Made by a program: the position numbers and the translations under genes. A stretch of 22,258 nucleotides of DNA, from the NCBI GenBank assembly GCA_047619685.1, contig JBLHLC010000053.1, positions 1-22,258 on the forward strand. Direction: 5' to 3'. The first letter of the stretch is position 1. Each line of letters starts with the position of its first letter. The notes below the pieces were generated by a model. The model did not search any database. It had not been told where the DNA came from and saw nothing but the letters and a program-made list of their open reading frames with translations. Origin of the DNA: JABDJZ01 sp047619685. Lineage in GTDB: Bacteria > Bacteroidota > Rhodothermia > Rhodothermales > UBA10348. Below, in pieces: positions 1-8,484 of this stretch.

Positions 1-1397
1 GTTAGCGGAACCAGTTCGATAAGTACATTCGGAAGGCCCAGTTCGGTGCCGTCCTGATCCCATATGCCATCGTTATCGGCATCGTTGAACTTGAAGCCCT
101 CGATTGTGCCGGTGGTGGGCACCTCAGGCTTGCATTTGCCCTTGGCCCCAGCGTTGTAGATGGCCAGCAGTTCGCTCGTACTCAAGTCACGGTTGAATAT
201 CTCAACCTCGTCGATTTGGCCTACGAACGGGTTGCTGTCCTGGTTCGGGCTCCATCCGCCGATGATCAGCGGTGACGTATTCGCCATGGTACCGCCGGCA
301 GGCACGGTGGCTCCATCGACGACCGTGGTCACTCCGTCGATCGTGATCGACATGCTCTGCGGCGAACTTGCGCCTACGATGATTCCGACGAAATGCCAAT
401 CAGAATCCTGCGGATATGGTTCGGTTGTAGTGGAGGTCACCAAGGCCGAGGTGCGAGCGTCAAAAACCACCAAGCCGTTGGCGAGGTACACTCGGTACCC
501 GTGAAGTGTGGAGAGATCCTGCTTGCTAAGGATGTTATACAATCCGGCCGGATTGTCGGTCCTCATCCAGAAGTCAATCGCGAAGCCCTGGTTCGGGCCG
601 AAATCCAACGATGAGTGATGGGGTACCGAAACTGTCTGTCCCATCCCTGTCGTGAACGCGTCTGCCACTTTTCCTGGCGACTGGTACGACCCTGCGAACG
701 TCCCGTGATTCCCGGTCCCGGAAATGTCCTGCGCATTTTGGTCTCCCGTCCACCAACCGACCATGTCGGGCGGCACCGCGTCAAGACATTCGCCAATCGG
801 GGAAACCGGTTGCGTGGTGCCAGAAAGGACTACGTTGCGGTGGGTTGCAAAGGTGGGAAACTTGTTCCCGGTAGGGTTATTGCTGAACGGGAAGATCCTG
901 ACTGACCACGTCGCGGACGACGCGCCCGTGGAGGGACCAGTCGAGGAGTATGACAGCATCGAGTCTCTCGGGTAGTATTGGGTGGAGGCCAGCTGCTGAC
1001 TGTTCGCCCAATGATCCGGCGATATCCAAACTTCTGAACCGATCAGGTTTCCCCACGAAAAGTCATACCCGTACTCGAAGTCGACCTGGTTCAGGACAAT
1101 CTCTTCCCCGGCATTTGCAGAAATATTGAACTCGAGATATCTATCGTATTTGACCCCCGCGACGGGCCAGCCATTAGTCCCCGTATTCACAAGTTGACCG
1201 AATGAATTGTAGCCCTGGATTACGAGGGGGAAAAGCGTCCCGGGACTCACCAGTTCGTCCGAAACAGTAACGTTACCGGTCCCGGACCCAGCCAGCTGTG
1301 GCGGATTCAGCAGTGGCCATGTTGCCGTAAACGCTTGCCCATCTGCGCCAATGGTGACAAAAATCAGGACGGCCCAGATACAGATTAGACGATTCAT
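1..1397 (-). CDS. Secreted LamG-domain protein with SdrD-B-like module (C-terminus cut by window edge)
   Basis: An open frame runs without a stop from an ATG at 1397 to the left edge, about 465 codons. The first ~20 residues (MNRLICIWAVLIFVTIG then ADGQA) form a signal peptide, so the protein is exported. Residues ~20-205 are beta-rich and unrecognised. Residues ~210-430 resemble a laminin-G/concanavalin-like fold: they open with VGWWTGDQNAQD, include a WHFVGIIV strand and end with GQIDEVEIFNRDLS, the usual close of LamG_3 domains. After a short linker, GTIEGFKFNDADNDGIWD begins an SdrD-B/Cna-B-like repeat, which is cut off. Such architectures are usually cell-surface or secreted adhesive proteins, often T9SS cargo; the tail that would prove this lies outside the window. 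No clear ribosome-binding site precedes the start. The 162 bp between this gene and the sensor kinase upstream on the same strand leave room for its own promoter. Confidence 0.85.
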   Translation of the reverse strand, partial: MNRLICIWAVLIFVTIGADGQAFTATWPLLNPPQLAGSGTGNVTVSDELVSPGTLFPLVIQGYNSFGQLVNTGTNGWPVAGVKYDRYLEFNISANAGEEIVLNQVDFEYGYDFSWGNLIGSEVWISPDHWANSQQLASTQYYPRDSMLSYSSTGPSTGASSATWSVRIFPFSNNPTGNKFPTFATHRNVVLSGTTQPVSPIGECLDAVPPDMVGWWTGDQNAQDISGTGNHGTFAGSYQSPGKVADAFTTGMGQTVSVPHHSSLDFGPNQGFAIDFWMRTDNPAGLYNILSKQDLSTLHGYRVYLANGLVVFDARTSALVTSTTTEPYPQDSDWHFVGIIVGASSPQSMSITIDGVTTVVDGATVPAGGTMANTSPLIIGGWSPNQDSNPFVGQIDEVEIFNRDLSTSELLAIYNAGAKGKCKPEVPTTGTIEGFKFNDADNDGIWDQDGTELGLPNVLIELVPL

Positions 1398-1559
1398 GGC
1401 GTGCACAAATTGGGATGTTCTCCCATAGGTACGCCCTGCCGAAACGCGGCAACGTAGCCCGAAGTGCACCACGGTCAACCCAAATGACCACTCCTCGCTA
1501 GAACCTTTGGCCCATAGGGCGAGGGCCCGGTCGCCGACTCCCGGGACTCGCGTCAGTCG

Positions 1560-4500
1560 TCAAATGGCTGGCTGAAGGCTGGGCATGGGGAACTCCACCT
1601 CAATTCGCGTACCCTTCCCGGGCCCCGAGTCGATGCGACAGACACCCCCCTGCATCTCGGCCCGCTCTTTAATTCCCACTAGCCCGAAATGGCTGTCGCG
1701 AACAAAAGTGAGCCAGTCCCCAGGCAAATCGAACCCGTGTCCGTCGTCTGTGATGAGCAGCCGACACACCGCGCGGTCGCGGGTGAGCCCGACCGAGACC
1801 TGCGACGCTTCGGCATGCTGGATGACGTTGCTCAACGCCTCCTGGACGATTCGGTAACACGCATGCCCGGTCGCCTCTTCGAGTTCGGAACACTTGGGAT
1901 CGAACGTAAGCGAGATCGTCAGCCCCGGGTACCTCCTTGACAGCGCTCGAACGCGCGCTCGCAGCGCTCCCTCCAGTCCGAGATTAGCGACGAGGGCCGG
2001 TCGCAGGTGCTCGCAGATGGCGCGCAGCTCCGAGGCGAGTTCCTGCACGTCGCGGCGGCTGGCCGCCAGCCCGTCCGGCGACGCCTCCTCCAACCTGTGG
2101 TTCACGCTGTAGAGGGTCTGGATGGGCCCGTCGTGAATCTCACGCGCAAGCCTGCCACGTTCCTGCTCCTCCCGATCGGCAAGCAGGCGCTTAAGCTCTA
2201 CCTCTCGGCGTGCAATCTCGAGCGCCCGCCTTCCTCGGCGACGCTGCACCGAAACAACACCCCAGACGAAGGCACCGAAGGTGAGGGCGACACAGAGGAA
2301 CCGGAACCAGGCTGTTTGCCAGACCGCAGGCACGATCGAAACGATGAGGCGGGTCGTCTTTCTACTCGTGGCTGAGCCCGGTCCGGCGGCCTGGACTTCA
2401 AAAGTGTACGACCCCGGAGGCAGACGGGTATACGACACCTCGGGCCGGGAGGCGTCATTCAGGCGCCAGTCCTCGTCGTATCCGGCAAGCCGGTAGCGGA
2501 ACCCGACATCGTCCGGGTGCAGCAAGTCGGGCGCGGAGAAACGGAGTCCCAGGGAGTTCTGTGTGTGCGCCAGCCTCAGCGTGTCCCCGTCCGTAACGAT
2601 CCCGGGATACGGCCGGTCGAGCACTCTGATGCTCGATATGTTGACCTGGAAGTCAGGCGCACTCAGTGCGACGGAGTCTGGGTGGAACTCCGTCAGGCCG
2701 GTTGGACCCCCAAACCACATTTTCCCGGAGACCTGCCCCTTGTGATAGGCCAAAAGGTCGAAATCGTCGGCGTGCAGCCCGTCGTGACGTGTGAAGGATT
2801 CCACGAACCCCGTCAACGGATCGAACCGCGCGAGTCCGTTTGTTGTGCTCATCCAAAGCAGTCCCTTATCGTCCACGAGGATACCATAGATGCCATTGCT
2901 CGGCATCCCTTCCGTCATCGTATACCAGGTAAAGAGACCGGTCTTCACGTCATACCGGTTGAGGCCGCCTCCGATCGTACCCACCCAAAGCGCATCGGGA
3001 GTGAGTGGGGACTCGGCTAGGCTCCAGACCGCCGGGTAGCTGAGTCCTCGGCCCCTAGACCCCGTTTCTCCTATAGCCTCCAACTTGCCATCGTCCGCGT
3101 CCATGGCCCACAAACCCAAGTCGTTGCCTGCCCAGAAGCTGCCTCGACGGTCGTGAAGCAACAAGTTGACGAGTCTGGCGACGGGTCGGGAAGTCGCAGG
3201 CGAAAAGAGCTTGAAAGCCTCGAGCGAGTCAACCCTAAAGACATGTCGTCCGGTGGCCATCCACGTCCTACCCAACCTATCTCGTCCGATGTAGGAGATA
3301 GAAGTCCTGTCGAGCGCACTTCGGTCAGATCCGGTCAAATCGGCAATCAGGTGAAAGGGTCTTACAAGGTGATTAACTTCCCCTGACGCCTCGTCGAGTT
3401 GGTATAACCCGCCCCGGCCTGTCCCGAACCAGATGACTCCTGGGGTCGCCTCCATGAGAGACCAGATCCTCCTCTGCGCGCCTGGAGCGACGCCCGGAAC
3501 GTCTGCCAGATTGATCGACTCGAATGGTGCGGAGCCCCTGGAGCGTTTGTAGAGACCCTTGGAGGTGCCAACCCAGAGCGCTCCGTCGCTAGTCTCCAGA
3601 ATTGCGTTAACCCTCGGGTCGCCCAGGGACGTAGGGTCACCGAGGCGATGCCGGATAGCCTGAAATGCAGCTCTCGCAGGAATGAAGACCGTAATCCCGT
3701 CATCGGTGCCAACCCAGATTGCACCGTCTCGACTGCGCGCGATGGTGTTGGCCCGGTCGTTGGACAGGGTCTTGTTGTCGGCGAGGCTTCGCGTGAGGTG
3801 GGTGATCAGTCGCCCGTCCGGCTCAAAAAGAAAGACGCCACTCAGTGTGGCCAGCCAGATCTGGTCATGGTCGTCTACCAGGAGGTCCTTGGGCTCTGAA
3901 GCATCCAGGGTAATAGACCATGTCGATGCGCCACCCCAACGATCCACTCGGATTTTTTCGTGGCCAGAAGGGGTGCCCAAGGATGCGCTGATAATCGCCG
4001 ATCCGTCCGATGCGAATCCAATGGCGGCGAGCGCGCCTGTGTTCGGCAGGCCTCGTTCTATGGAGCACTCAGCGGTGACGGGATCCAGTCGCCCCAGATA
4101 GGGCACAGCACCAACTTCCGAACGACAGGCAAGGTGAACGCGGCCATCCGGACCGACACCGATCCTATAAGTGGGCAGCCATCCACTTTTGCCGGCGTAG
4201 GTTACGGGAACGGGTTGCAACTCCGAGGCACCGGGGGGCAATTTGAAAAGCCCGCGCTCCGTCGTCATTATCCAGAGGGTTCCATCCGGAGTTTCGGCAA
4301 TGTCCGATATTGGCTCGAAAATGGGTTGTGGTGTAGCCCCGGGCCCGAATGGGACCGGGCGGAAGCTCTCGGTCGCTCGATCAAACCGGACGAGACTCCG
4401 ACTGGTCCCGATCCACAACCTGCCATCCGAACTCTCAAAAAGGGCCGAGACCTTTGAGTCCGGTAGCGAGAGAGAGTCAGCTGGTTCGTGGATATAGACC

Positions 4501-4754
4501 ACGAAACGGTGGCCGTCGTAACGATTTAATCCCTCCCGCGTTGCGAACCACATGTGACCCTGCCGATCCTCTAGTATGTCATTTACCATCCGGTGCGAGA
4601 GGCCCTGTTCAACACCGATACGTTTGACATCGAAAGTCGGCGGTGCGGGCTGGGCCCACACGCCGGAAGGCCATAGCCCAAGCAGAACCCATAACGCAGC
4701 CAGGCCCAGCAGTGGCCGCAGGCGACGACTAAAGATGATTGGGGGGTGGGACAT
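1560..4754 (-). CDS. Periplasmic beta-propeller (Reg_prop/Y_Y_Y) sensor histidine kinase, NarL-type
   Basis: The protein is 1064 residues. Residues 1-35 (MSHPPIIFSRRLRPLLGLAA then a hydrophobic stretch ending WAQ) are a signal peptide, so I start at 4754; the frame stays open up to 4949, but that extension has no coding character and would bury the signal peptide. Residues ~40-690 hold many Reg_prop propeller repeats (forms of IWVGT..G and MWFATREGLNRYD). A Y_Y_Y domain follows (PGSYTFEVQA), then one membrane helix at ~811-836 and a coiled linker. The cytoplasmic kinase core is HisKA_3 with phospho-acceptor H874 in REIHDGPIQ, and a HATPase_c with N-box NVIQHA (N976) and DDGHGF. It probably senses an extracytoplasmic ligand such as a polymer breakdown product and phosphorylates the divergently encoded regulator at 4958-5608. 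Unlike classic hybrid propeller sensors, it carries no receiver or AraC domain of its own. Confidence 0.9.
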   Translation of the reverse strand: MSHPPIIFSRRLRPLLGLAALWVLLGLWPSGVWAQPAPPTFDVKRIGVEQGLSHRMVNDILEDRQGHMWFATREGLNRYDGHRFVVYIHEPADSLSLPDSKVSALFESSDGRLWIGTSRSLVRFDRATESFRPVPFGPGATPQPIFEPISDIAETPDGTLWIMTTERGLFKLPPGASELQPVPVTYAGKSGWLPTYRIGVGPDGRVHLACRSEVGAVPYLGRLDPVTAECSIERGLPNTGALAAIGFASDGSAIISASLGTPSGHEKIRVDRWGGASTWSITLDASEPKDLLVDDHDQIWLATLSGVFLFEPDGRLITHLTRSLADNKTLSNDRANTIARSRDGAIWVGTDDGITVFIPARAAFQAIRHRLGDPTSLGDPRVNAILETSDGALWVGTSKGLYKRSRGSAPFESINLADVPGVAPGAQRRIWSLMEATPGVIWFGTGRGGLYQLDEASGEVNHLVRPFHLIADLTGSDRSALDRTSISYIGRDRLGRTWMATGRHVFRVDSLEAFKLFSPATSRPVARLVNLLLHDRRGSFWAGNDLGLWAMDADDGKLEAIGETGSRGRGLSYPAVWSLAESPLTPDALWVGTIGGGLNRYDVKTGLFTWYTMTEGMPSNGIYGILVDDKGLLWMSTTNGLARFDPLTGFVESFTRHDGLHADDFDLLAYHKGQVSGKMWFGGPTGLTEFHPDSVALSAPDFQVNISSIRVLDRPYPGIVTDGDTLRLAHTQNSLGLRFSAPDLLHPDDVGFRYRLAGYDEDWRLNDASRPEVSYTRLPPGSYTFEVQAAGPGSATSRKTTRLIVSIVPAVWQTAWFRFLCVALTFGAFVWGVVSVQRRRGRRALEIARREVELKRLLADREEQERGRLAREIHDGPIQTLYSVNHRLEEASPDGLAASRRDVQELASELRAICEHLRPALVANLGLEGALRARVRALSRRYPGLTISLTFDPKCSELEEATGHACYRIVQEALSNVIQHAEASQVSVGLTRDRAVCRLLITDDGHGFDLPGDWLTFVRDSHFGLVGIKERAEMQGGVCRIDSGPGKGTRIEVEFPMPSLQPAI

Positions 4755-4957
4755 CTGGGCTTGAGGAAGTCGCGGTCGGAGGAAGATTGGTACCTGGGTA
4801 CACCGCATGCGAACTCTGACTGCCGGAATTTCGGTATTGTCCATCCAACAGTCCCTTTCCCGGTGGCAAATGCGGCATGGCCGCGTTGGTGGCGTCTGAC
4901 CAACCCGGTTGTTCAAGGGCTGACAAAACGCCGACGCCGCACCGCGCAAAATACACC

Positions 4958-5608
4958 ATGAAGCCCATACGAGTCGTACTGGCCGATGACCATCCTGCCT
5001 TTCGCGAGGGGATAGCCGGACGTCTGAACCGCGAACCCGGTATGGAGGTTATAGGGGAGGCTTCCAACGGCGAGGGAGCGCTTGAGCTTACACGGGCGCA
5101 GGATCCTGACGTTCTCGTTCTCGATCTTGAGATGCCGGGCATAAACGGGGTCGAGGTGACACGCCGTCTTTTCCAGGAGCAAGCGCGCACTCAGGTGCTG
5201 GTGCTGAGTGCCTATGAGGATGAAGACTACATATTTTCGGTATTGGACGCGGGGGCAGCGGGATACCTGTCGAAGCAGGAGCCGCTGGCGACCATCGTCG
5301 AGGCGGTCCGGGGGATCGCCGCAGGCGAGTCTGGTTGGCTCAGCCGCCGGATCGCGGCCCTTTTCGTAAAGAGTAGCCGCGCCGGACAGAGGACGAACAG
5401 CGGGCTGCTGCGCGCCCTGAGCGGGCGCGAGTGCGAGGTCCTTCAGCGCATCGCGGCCGGTGATTCGAACCAGGAGATTGGCGACAAACTGTTCATCTCC
5501 GAAAGCACCGTCAAGAAACACGCCAACAGCATCTACGAGAAGCTTGATGTGGCCACGCGCGCCCAGACGATCGCGTGGGCGTGGCGAAATGGAGTAGCAG
5601 AAGAGTAG
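4958..5608 (+). CDS. NarL/FixJ-family response regulator
   Basis: The protein is 216 residues from the ATG at 4958 (MKPIRVVLADDHPAF). Frame is open up to 4877, but only from 4958 does it match the family, whose members begin directly with the first receiver strand. The N-terminal receiver has the acidic pair D10/D11 and phospho-acceptor D56 (VLVLDLEMPG). The C-terminal LuxR-type helix-turn-helix is complete (LSGRECEVLQRIAAG, then a recognition helix around ISESTVKKHANSIY). It is divergent from the propeller kinase gene, with 203 bp between the two starts, which is the normal arrangement for a cognate HisKA_3-NarL pair. Targets are unknown; the adjacent LamG surface protein gene is a reasonable guess only. 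It converges on the amidohydrolase gene, 33 bp downstream. Confidence 0.92.
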   Translation: MKPIRVVLADDHPAFREGIAGRLNREPGMEVIGEASNGEGALELTRAQDPDVLVLDLEMPGINGVEVTRRLFQEQARTQVLVLSAYEDEDYIFSVLDAGAAGYLSKQEPLATIVEAVRGIAAGESGWLSRRIAALFVKSSRAGQRTNSGLLRALSGRECEVLQRIAAGDSNQEIGDKLFISESTVKKHANSIYEKLDVATRAQTIAWAWRNGVAEE

Positions 5609-5641
5609 ACGGCTTTCCCTCTACAGCAAGGACCAGAGGAC

Positions 5642-6775
5642 TTATCGGACCGCAACGGGCATGGCCCGGACCTGGCCTTCCACCACCACGAAGTACATTC
5701 CGGCCGCGAGTTGCCCGGAGTCCAGTTTTAGATCCCCGGTCCCCGTGACGACCTGCCGGGTCCTGCCGAGCAAGTCGACCAGCCGGACGTGCACGGTTCT
5801 GCCCGAGTTGCACCGAATCCGTACCTGGATGTGCCCCTCATTCGCTTGGACCGAAAGACACTCCTGCTCACCGCCCAGGTTGGCGCCGGCAGGCTCCAGA
5901 GAAACGCCCGTCCCGGTGGCATCTGCGTACCAGGTGTCCATGTACTGGACAACGGCGCCCCCCACGTCTCGCGCAAGGGTTTCGAGATTGCCGTCGGAAT
6001 TCCGGGCCCCGGTATAGTGCGACTCAAACTGGATGGCATCGACAGTTCCGCCAAACTGCGAGCCATGACGCGCCGTGATATACCCGCCGGAAAAATACGC
6101 GTCTCCTGGGACTGGCGCGGGATCGGACATTGAGGGGACCGCCGGCACACCGGAGCGCACCAGCATCTCACCCATGCTGTCTGGACCCGTCAGCAGCGTG
6201 GAAAGGCTGGCGGACCGGGCGCTCAGTGCGGCGACACTGGACCGCTCGCTCCTGGCGTCCAAATCCGCATCGGGTAATCGAAGCTGCGCAGCAGACATCA
6301 GGTACCCCAGTTCAAAGCGCAACACGCTGTGCCCATGTCCGTGGAGGTCAATCAGAAGGCCTCCTCCAAAACGGAGTTCAATGTCTGCGGCGGCTGCGTC
6401 GAGAGCCGCGTGGTATTCAGTCCAGACAGCAGCCGCGCCAGGATCGCCATCGGCGGCCTCCGCCACGTCCCGGTTCGGATCCAGCTTGGTCCGCGAGAGC
6501 AGGTTGATAACCACATACGGCCGGCGACCCGTTCGAGCGAATATCTCGTCACTCAGTAGCCGCGCCCACTCCTGCGTTCGCGTATCACGTATGGTGACAC
6601 AGGCCGAGCAGGTTCTATCCTTGATGCTGCCAGGAGTCAGATAGCCGCCGTGCGGGGCCGAGAGTATGAGGGGGTAGTCTCCCTGGACATATTCGAGGTA
6701 AGGCTGCCCGGAGACGACCAGCGAAACGCAACAACTCGCCAGAACCAGCAGGAAGGTCCGTTTCAATCGTCGCAT
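5642..6775 (-). CDS. Secreted N-formylglutamate amidohydrolase-like protein with T9SS type-A tail
   Basis: The protein is 377 residues from the ATG at 6775 (MRRLKRTFLLVLASCCVSL), which starts a signal peptide; the frame is open to 6838, but that overlaps the OsmC gene and adds no family-like sequence. The catalytic domain shows N-formylglutamate amidohydrolase hallmarks: SAPHGG near residue 40, SRTKLDPNRD near 95, and LLIDLHGHGH near 145, which supply metal-binding and active-site residues. The last ~70 residues are a T9SS type-A sorting domain (VRLVDLLGR, then LAAGMYFVVVEG, ending VAVR), so the protein is likely carried across the outer membrane and released or anchored at the surface. Classical HutG-type enzymes are cytoplasmic and act in histidine degradation; here the substrate is probably an external N-acyl or amidated compound. 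It lies 22 bp downstream of the OsmC gene on the same strand, so the two may be cotranscribed. CC at residues 15-16 also resembles a lipobox, but the T9SS tail argues for ordinary cleavage after VSG or SGQ. Confidence 0.85.
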   Translation of the reverse strand: MRRLKRTFLLVLASCCVSLVVSGQPYLEYVQGDYPLILSAPHGGYLTPGSIKDRTCSACVTIRDTRTQEWARLLSDEIFARTGRRPYVVINLLSRTKLDPNRDVAEAADGDPGAAAVWTEYHAALDAAAADIELRFGGGLLIDLHGHGHSVLRFELGYLMSAAQLRLPDADLDARSERSSVAALSARSASLSTLLTGPDSMGEMLVRSGVPAVPSMSDPAPVPGDAYFSGGYITARHGSQFGGTVDAIQFESHYTGARNSDGNLETLARDVGGAVVQYMDTWYADATGTGVSLEPAGANLGGEQECLSVQANEGHIQVRIRCNSGRTVHVRLVDLLGRTRQVVTGTGDLKLDSGQLAAGMYFVVVEGQVRAMPVAVR

Positions 6776-6797
6776 TTCCCCGCCCGCCCGATGGCCC

Positions 6798-7226
6798 TTA
6801 GCCAGGCTCCAGACCGGCGTCCATGGTAATCTCCGCATTCAGCACACGAGAGACGGGACAGCCCGCCTTGGCGTTTCCGGCGGCCGTGTCAAACGCTTCC
6901 CGGCTCGCGCCTGGGACGACGGCCACTACGTCCAGGTGCACCTTGGTGATGGTGAAGCCCTCGTCGGTTTTTTCGAGCGTCACCGCAGCACTCGTCTTGA
7001 TTGACGTCGGATTGAATCCGGCTGCGGTCAGCTGCCCGGACAGCGCCATCGAGAAACAGCCCGCATGAGCCGCCGCAATGAGTTCTTCCGGATTCGTGCC
7101 GATGCCATCTTCGAAGCGCGTGCTGAACGAATACTGGGTAGCGCTCAGAACGCCGCTGGCCGAGGTTATGGTGCCGTTTCCTTCTTTCAGGGTGCCGTTC
7201 CACTCGGCCGATGCTTTGCGCTTCAT
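6798..7226 (-). CDS. osmC: OsmC-family peroxiredoxin
   Basis: The protein is 142 residues, the normal size of a single-domain OsmC/Ohr protein, and cytoplasmic (no signal sequence). It reduces organic hydroperoxides with a pair of redox cysteines, here C57 in AHAGCFSMAL and C123 in AGCPVSRVL. R37 and the E47/E48 pair in NPEEL match the residues that activate the peroxidatic cysteine. The start MKRKASAEWNG is the usual beginning of OsmC rather than Ohr-type members. The upstream 100 bp (7227-7325) contain a short GC-rich hairpin at 7270-7284 and a weak TTAAGG pair discussed under findings. The amidohydrolase gene follows 22 bp downstream on the same strand. Confidence 0.93.
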   Translation of the reverse strand: MKRKASAEWNGTLKEGNGTITSASGVLSATQYSFSTRFEDGIGTNPEELIAAAHAGCFSMALSGQLTAAGFNPTSIKTSAAVTLEKTDEGFTITKVHLDVVAVVPGASREAFDTAAGNAKAGCPVSRVLNAEITMDAGLEPG

Positions 7227-7325
7227 AATTGATAGTCAGTTTTTTGTGTGACGGCGGGGCGGCCTGAGGCCCAGTAAGGGCCGGGTTTGAAGCCTTTAAG
7301 GTTACGCCGTTTACGTGGCAAGCGC

Positions 7326-7772
7326 TCAGGGCGGGAAGCCGTCACGATTCCCGTCCTTGAAAATACGAAACGAATCTCGGATCGACTTGTCGATCTGAGA
7401 CACATTCCCATTGGACGCATAGGTGGGGTCGAGTCCGGCACCGTGATTGTCCCCAAACCAACGGCCCATGTCGAGTTGCAGCGTGACGTAGAGCGTAGAC
7501 GAAACATCTCCCACCACGAGCACTTCGGGGAAATTCACAAGCTGATGGAAGGTCTAGGCCGAGCGGCAGGCAAACGGAACGCCGTTGTAGAGCCCCTCGA
7601 TGATCGACGAGTACCGATTGCCGCCCGATGTGAAGTCAGGGTCTGACGGAGTCTCGTTTCCGCCCATCTTGTGCACGAGAAAGGACACCTTGTCATAATT
7701 CCCAAGTGTCACTTCCGAAACGCCGATCTCGCTGGCAGCGCCGCTGAGGGCCAGGATGGCCGATTGCCTCAC
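7326..7772 (-). pseudogene. Broken gene for an exported protein of unknown function (in-frame amber, lost 5' end)
   Basis: One reading frame on the minus strand has coding character on both sides of a single TAG at 7554-7556. Before it the translation reads NYDKVSFLVHKM, then GGNRYSSIIEGLYNGVPFACRSA; after it come TFHQLVNFPEVLVVGD and VTLQLDMGRWFGD, then IDKSIRDSFRIFKDGNRDG and a TGA at 7326-7328. From memory, this order (EG.YNG.PF strand, then V.L.LD...WF, then an I..SF..F.D..RDG end) recalls uncharacterised lipoprotein-like proteins of Bacteroidota and neighbours. No plausible start or signal peptide exists: the frame continues without a start into the 3' end of the barrel gene at 7790. I therefore call it a 5'-truncated remnant that also carries a nonsense codon. 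Readthrough or a recoded TAG is an unlikely alternative. Confidence 0.6.
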
Positions 7773-7789
7773 TTTGCTCGAGTAGCGGC

Positions 7790-8248
7790 CTAGAACCAGT
7801 AGTAGAAGCCCACTCCGCCCCCGATTGTCGCATCCGTATCGGGAATCACCGAAATGCGCGGCGTCAACCGGAGCATGAACTCAAACGGATCTGAGCGGAA
7901 TGAGATACCCGCCGACGCGCTGAACCCGAATACCGCTTCGTTTTCTCCAGCCTGGCGATCCCGGAATCCGAGGAAGAGACCAGGACCATAGAAGAAGGTT
8001 GTGCGCCGGTCCGTTCCGATGGGTTTGTCGAACAGGATATGGCCGTTGACAAAGAAGAAGTCGTCCAGATCCCAGGCCGCAACGAAGTCATATGTGCTCT
8101 GGCCGTCACTTTTGAGGCGCAAGCCGATTCCGCTCGGTGAGCCAAATTGTGCCCCGAGCGCGATGCCTGATGACGAGCGCTGCGCCATCGCCGGCGTAGC
8201 GGTCATCACTATTAAACAAGTGAGGGCACCCAGAATATATTTTGTCAT
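7790..8248 (-). CDS. Small outer-membrane beta-barrel-like protein, unknown function
   Basis: The protein is 152 residues. A signal peptide (MTKYILGALTCLIVMTATPA, then MAQ) is followed by a mature part of alternating polar and hydrophobic strands rich in Gly and aromatics (GIALGAQFGSPSGIGLRL, FFYGPGLFLGF, VFGFSASAGISF), ending in GVGFYYWF. A terminal Phe is the classic C-terminal signal for BAM-dependent insertion, so it probably forms a small 8-strand barrel in the outer membrane. The Gly-Ser-Pro-Ser-Gly-Ile-Gly motif after the first strand is seen in many small Bacteroidota OMPs. No enzyme motif is present. It is transcribed from the 236-bp region 8249-8484, in which I see no other gene. 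The remnant at 7326-7772 lies directly downstream. Confidence 0.75.
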   Translation of the reverse strand: MTKYILGALTCLIVMTATPAMAQRSSSGIALGAQFGSPSGIGLRLKSDGQSTYDFVAAWDLDDFFFVNGHILFDKPIGTDRRTTFFYGPGLFLGFRDRQAGENEAVFGFSASAGISFRSDPFEFMLRLTPRISVIPDTDATIGGGVGFYYWF

Positions 8249-8484
8249 TTTGATTGGGGTGTATTTCGGCAGCCGTGTTTAGGGCGTCAGGCTCGGCAAC
8301 AACTTAGGGTAAGGTGGTTCAGGTTGAATACATGTTGGGGCCGGCAGCGGGAGCTGCGCTGATGTCGGTCAGCACCGTTGTAGTTGCCATTAACGCGCGA
8401 CTGCTCCGGCTGAACTGAACGCACTTGTAGGTCGGTTTCAGGTGCCCTGGCCCACTATTGAAACGGGCAGACAGCGCGGTAGCC

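Noticed and set aside
1500..1556. Inverted repeats GGCCC/GGGCC and CCCGG/CCGGG after the kinase gene
   Set aside because: Arms of five G/C pairs are expected by chance in such GC-rich DNA, and there is no following T-tract.
4755..4949. 65-codon N-terminal extension of the propeller kinase frame
   Set aside because: It would place an internal signal peptide 65 residues into the protein, is Arg/Cys/Pro-rich without family resemblance, and nearly reaches the divergent regulator start.
5642..6775. Lipobox reading (LASC) in the amidohydrolase signal peptide
   Set aside because: The T9SS type-A tail and a good cleavage site at VSG/Q further on favour ordinary signal peptidase I processing; kept only as an alternative.
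7223..7507. 94-codon minus-strand frame upstream of osmC
   Set aside because: It overlaps the pseudogene in another frame, is rich in Arg/Ser/Pro with no domain features, and would run into the osmC start.
8249..8484. Possible small gene or RNA between the barrel protein gene and cusS
   Set aside because: No frame with coding character on either strand; only short GC-rich hairpins such as GCAGC-GGGA-GCTGC, with no T-run to make a terminator.
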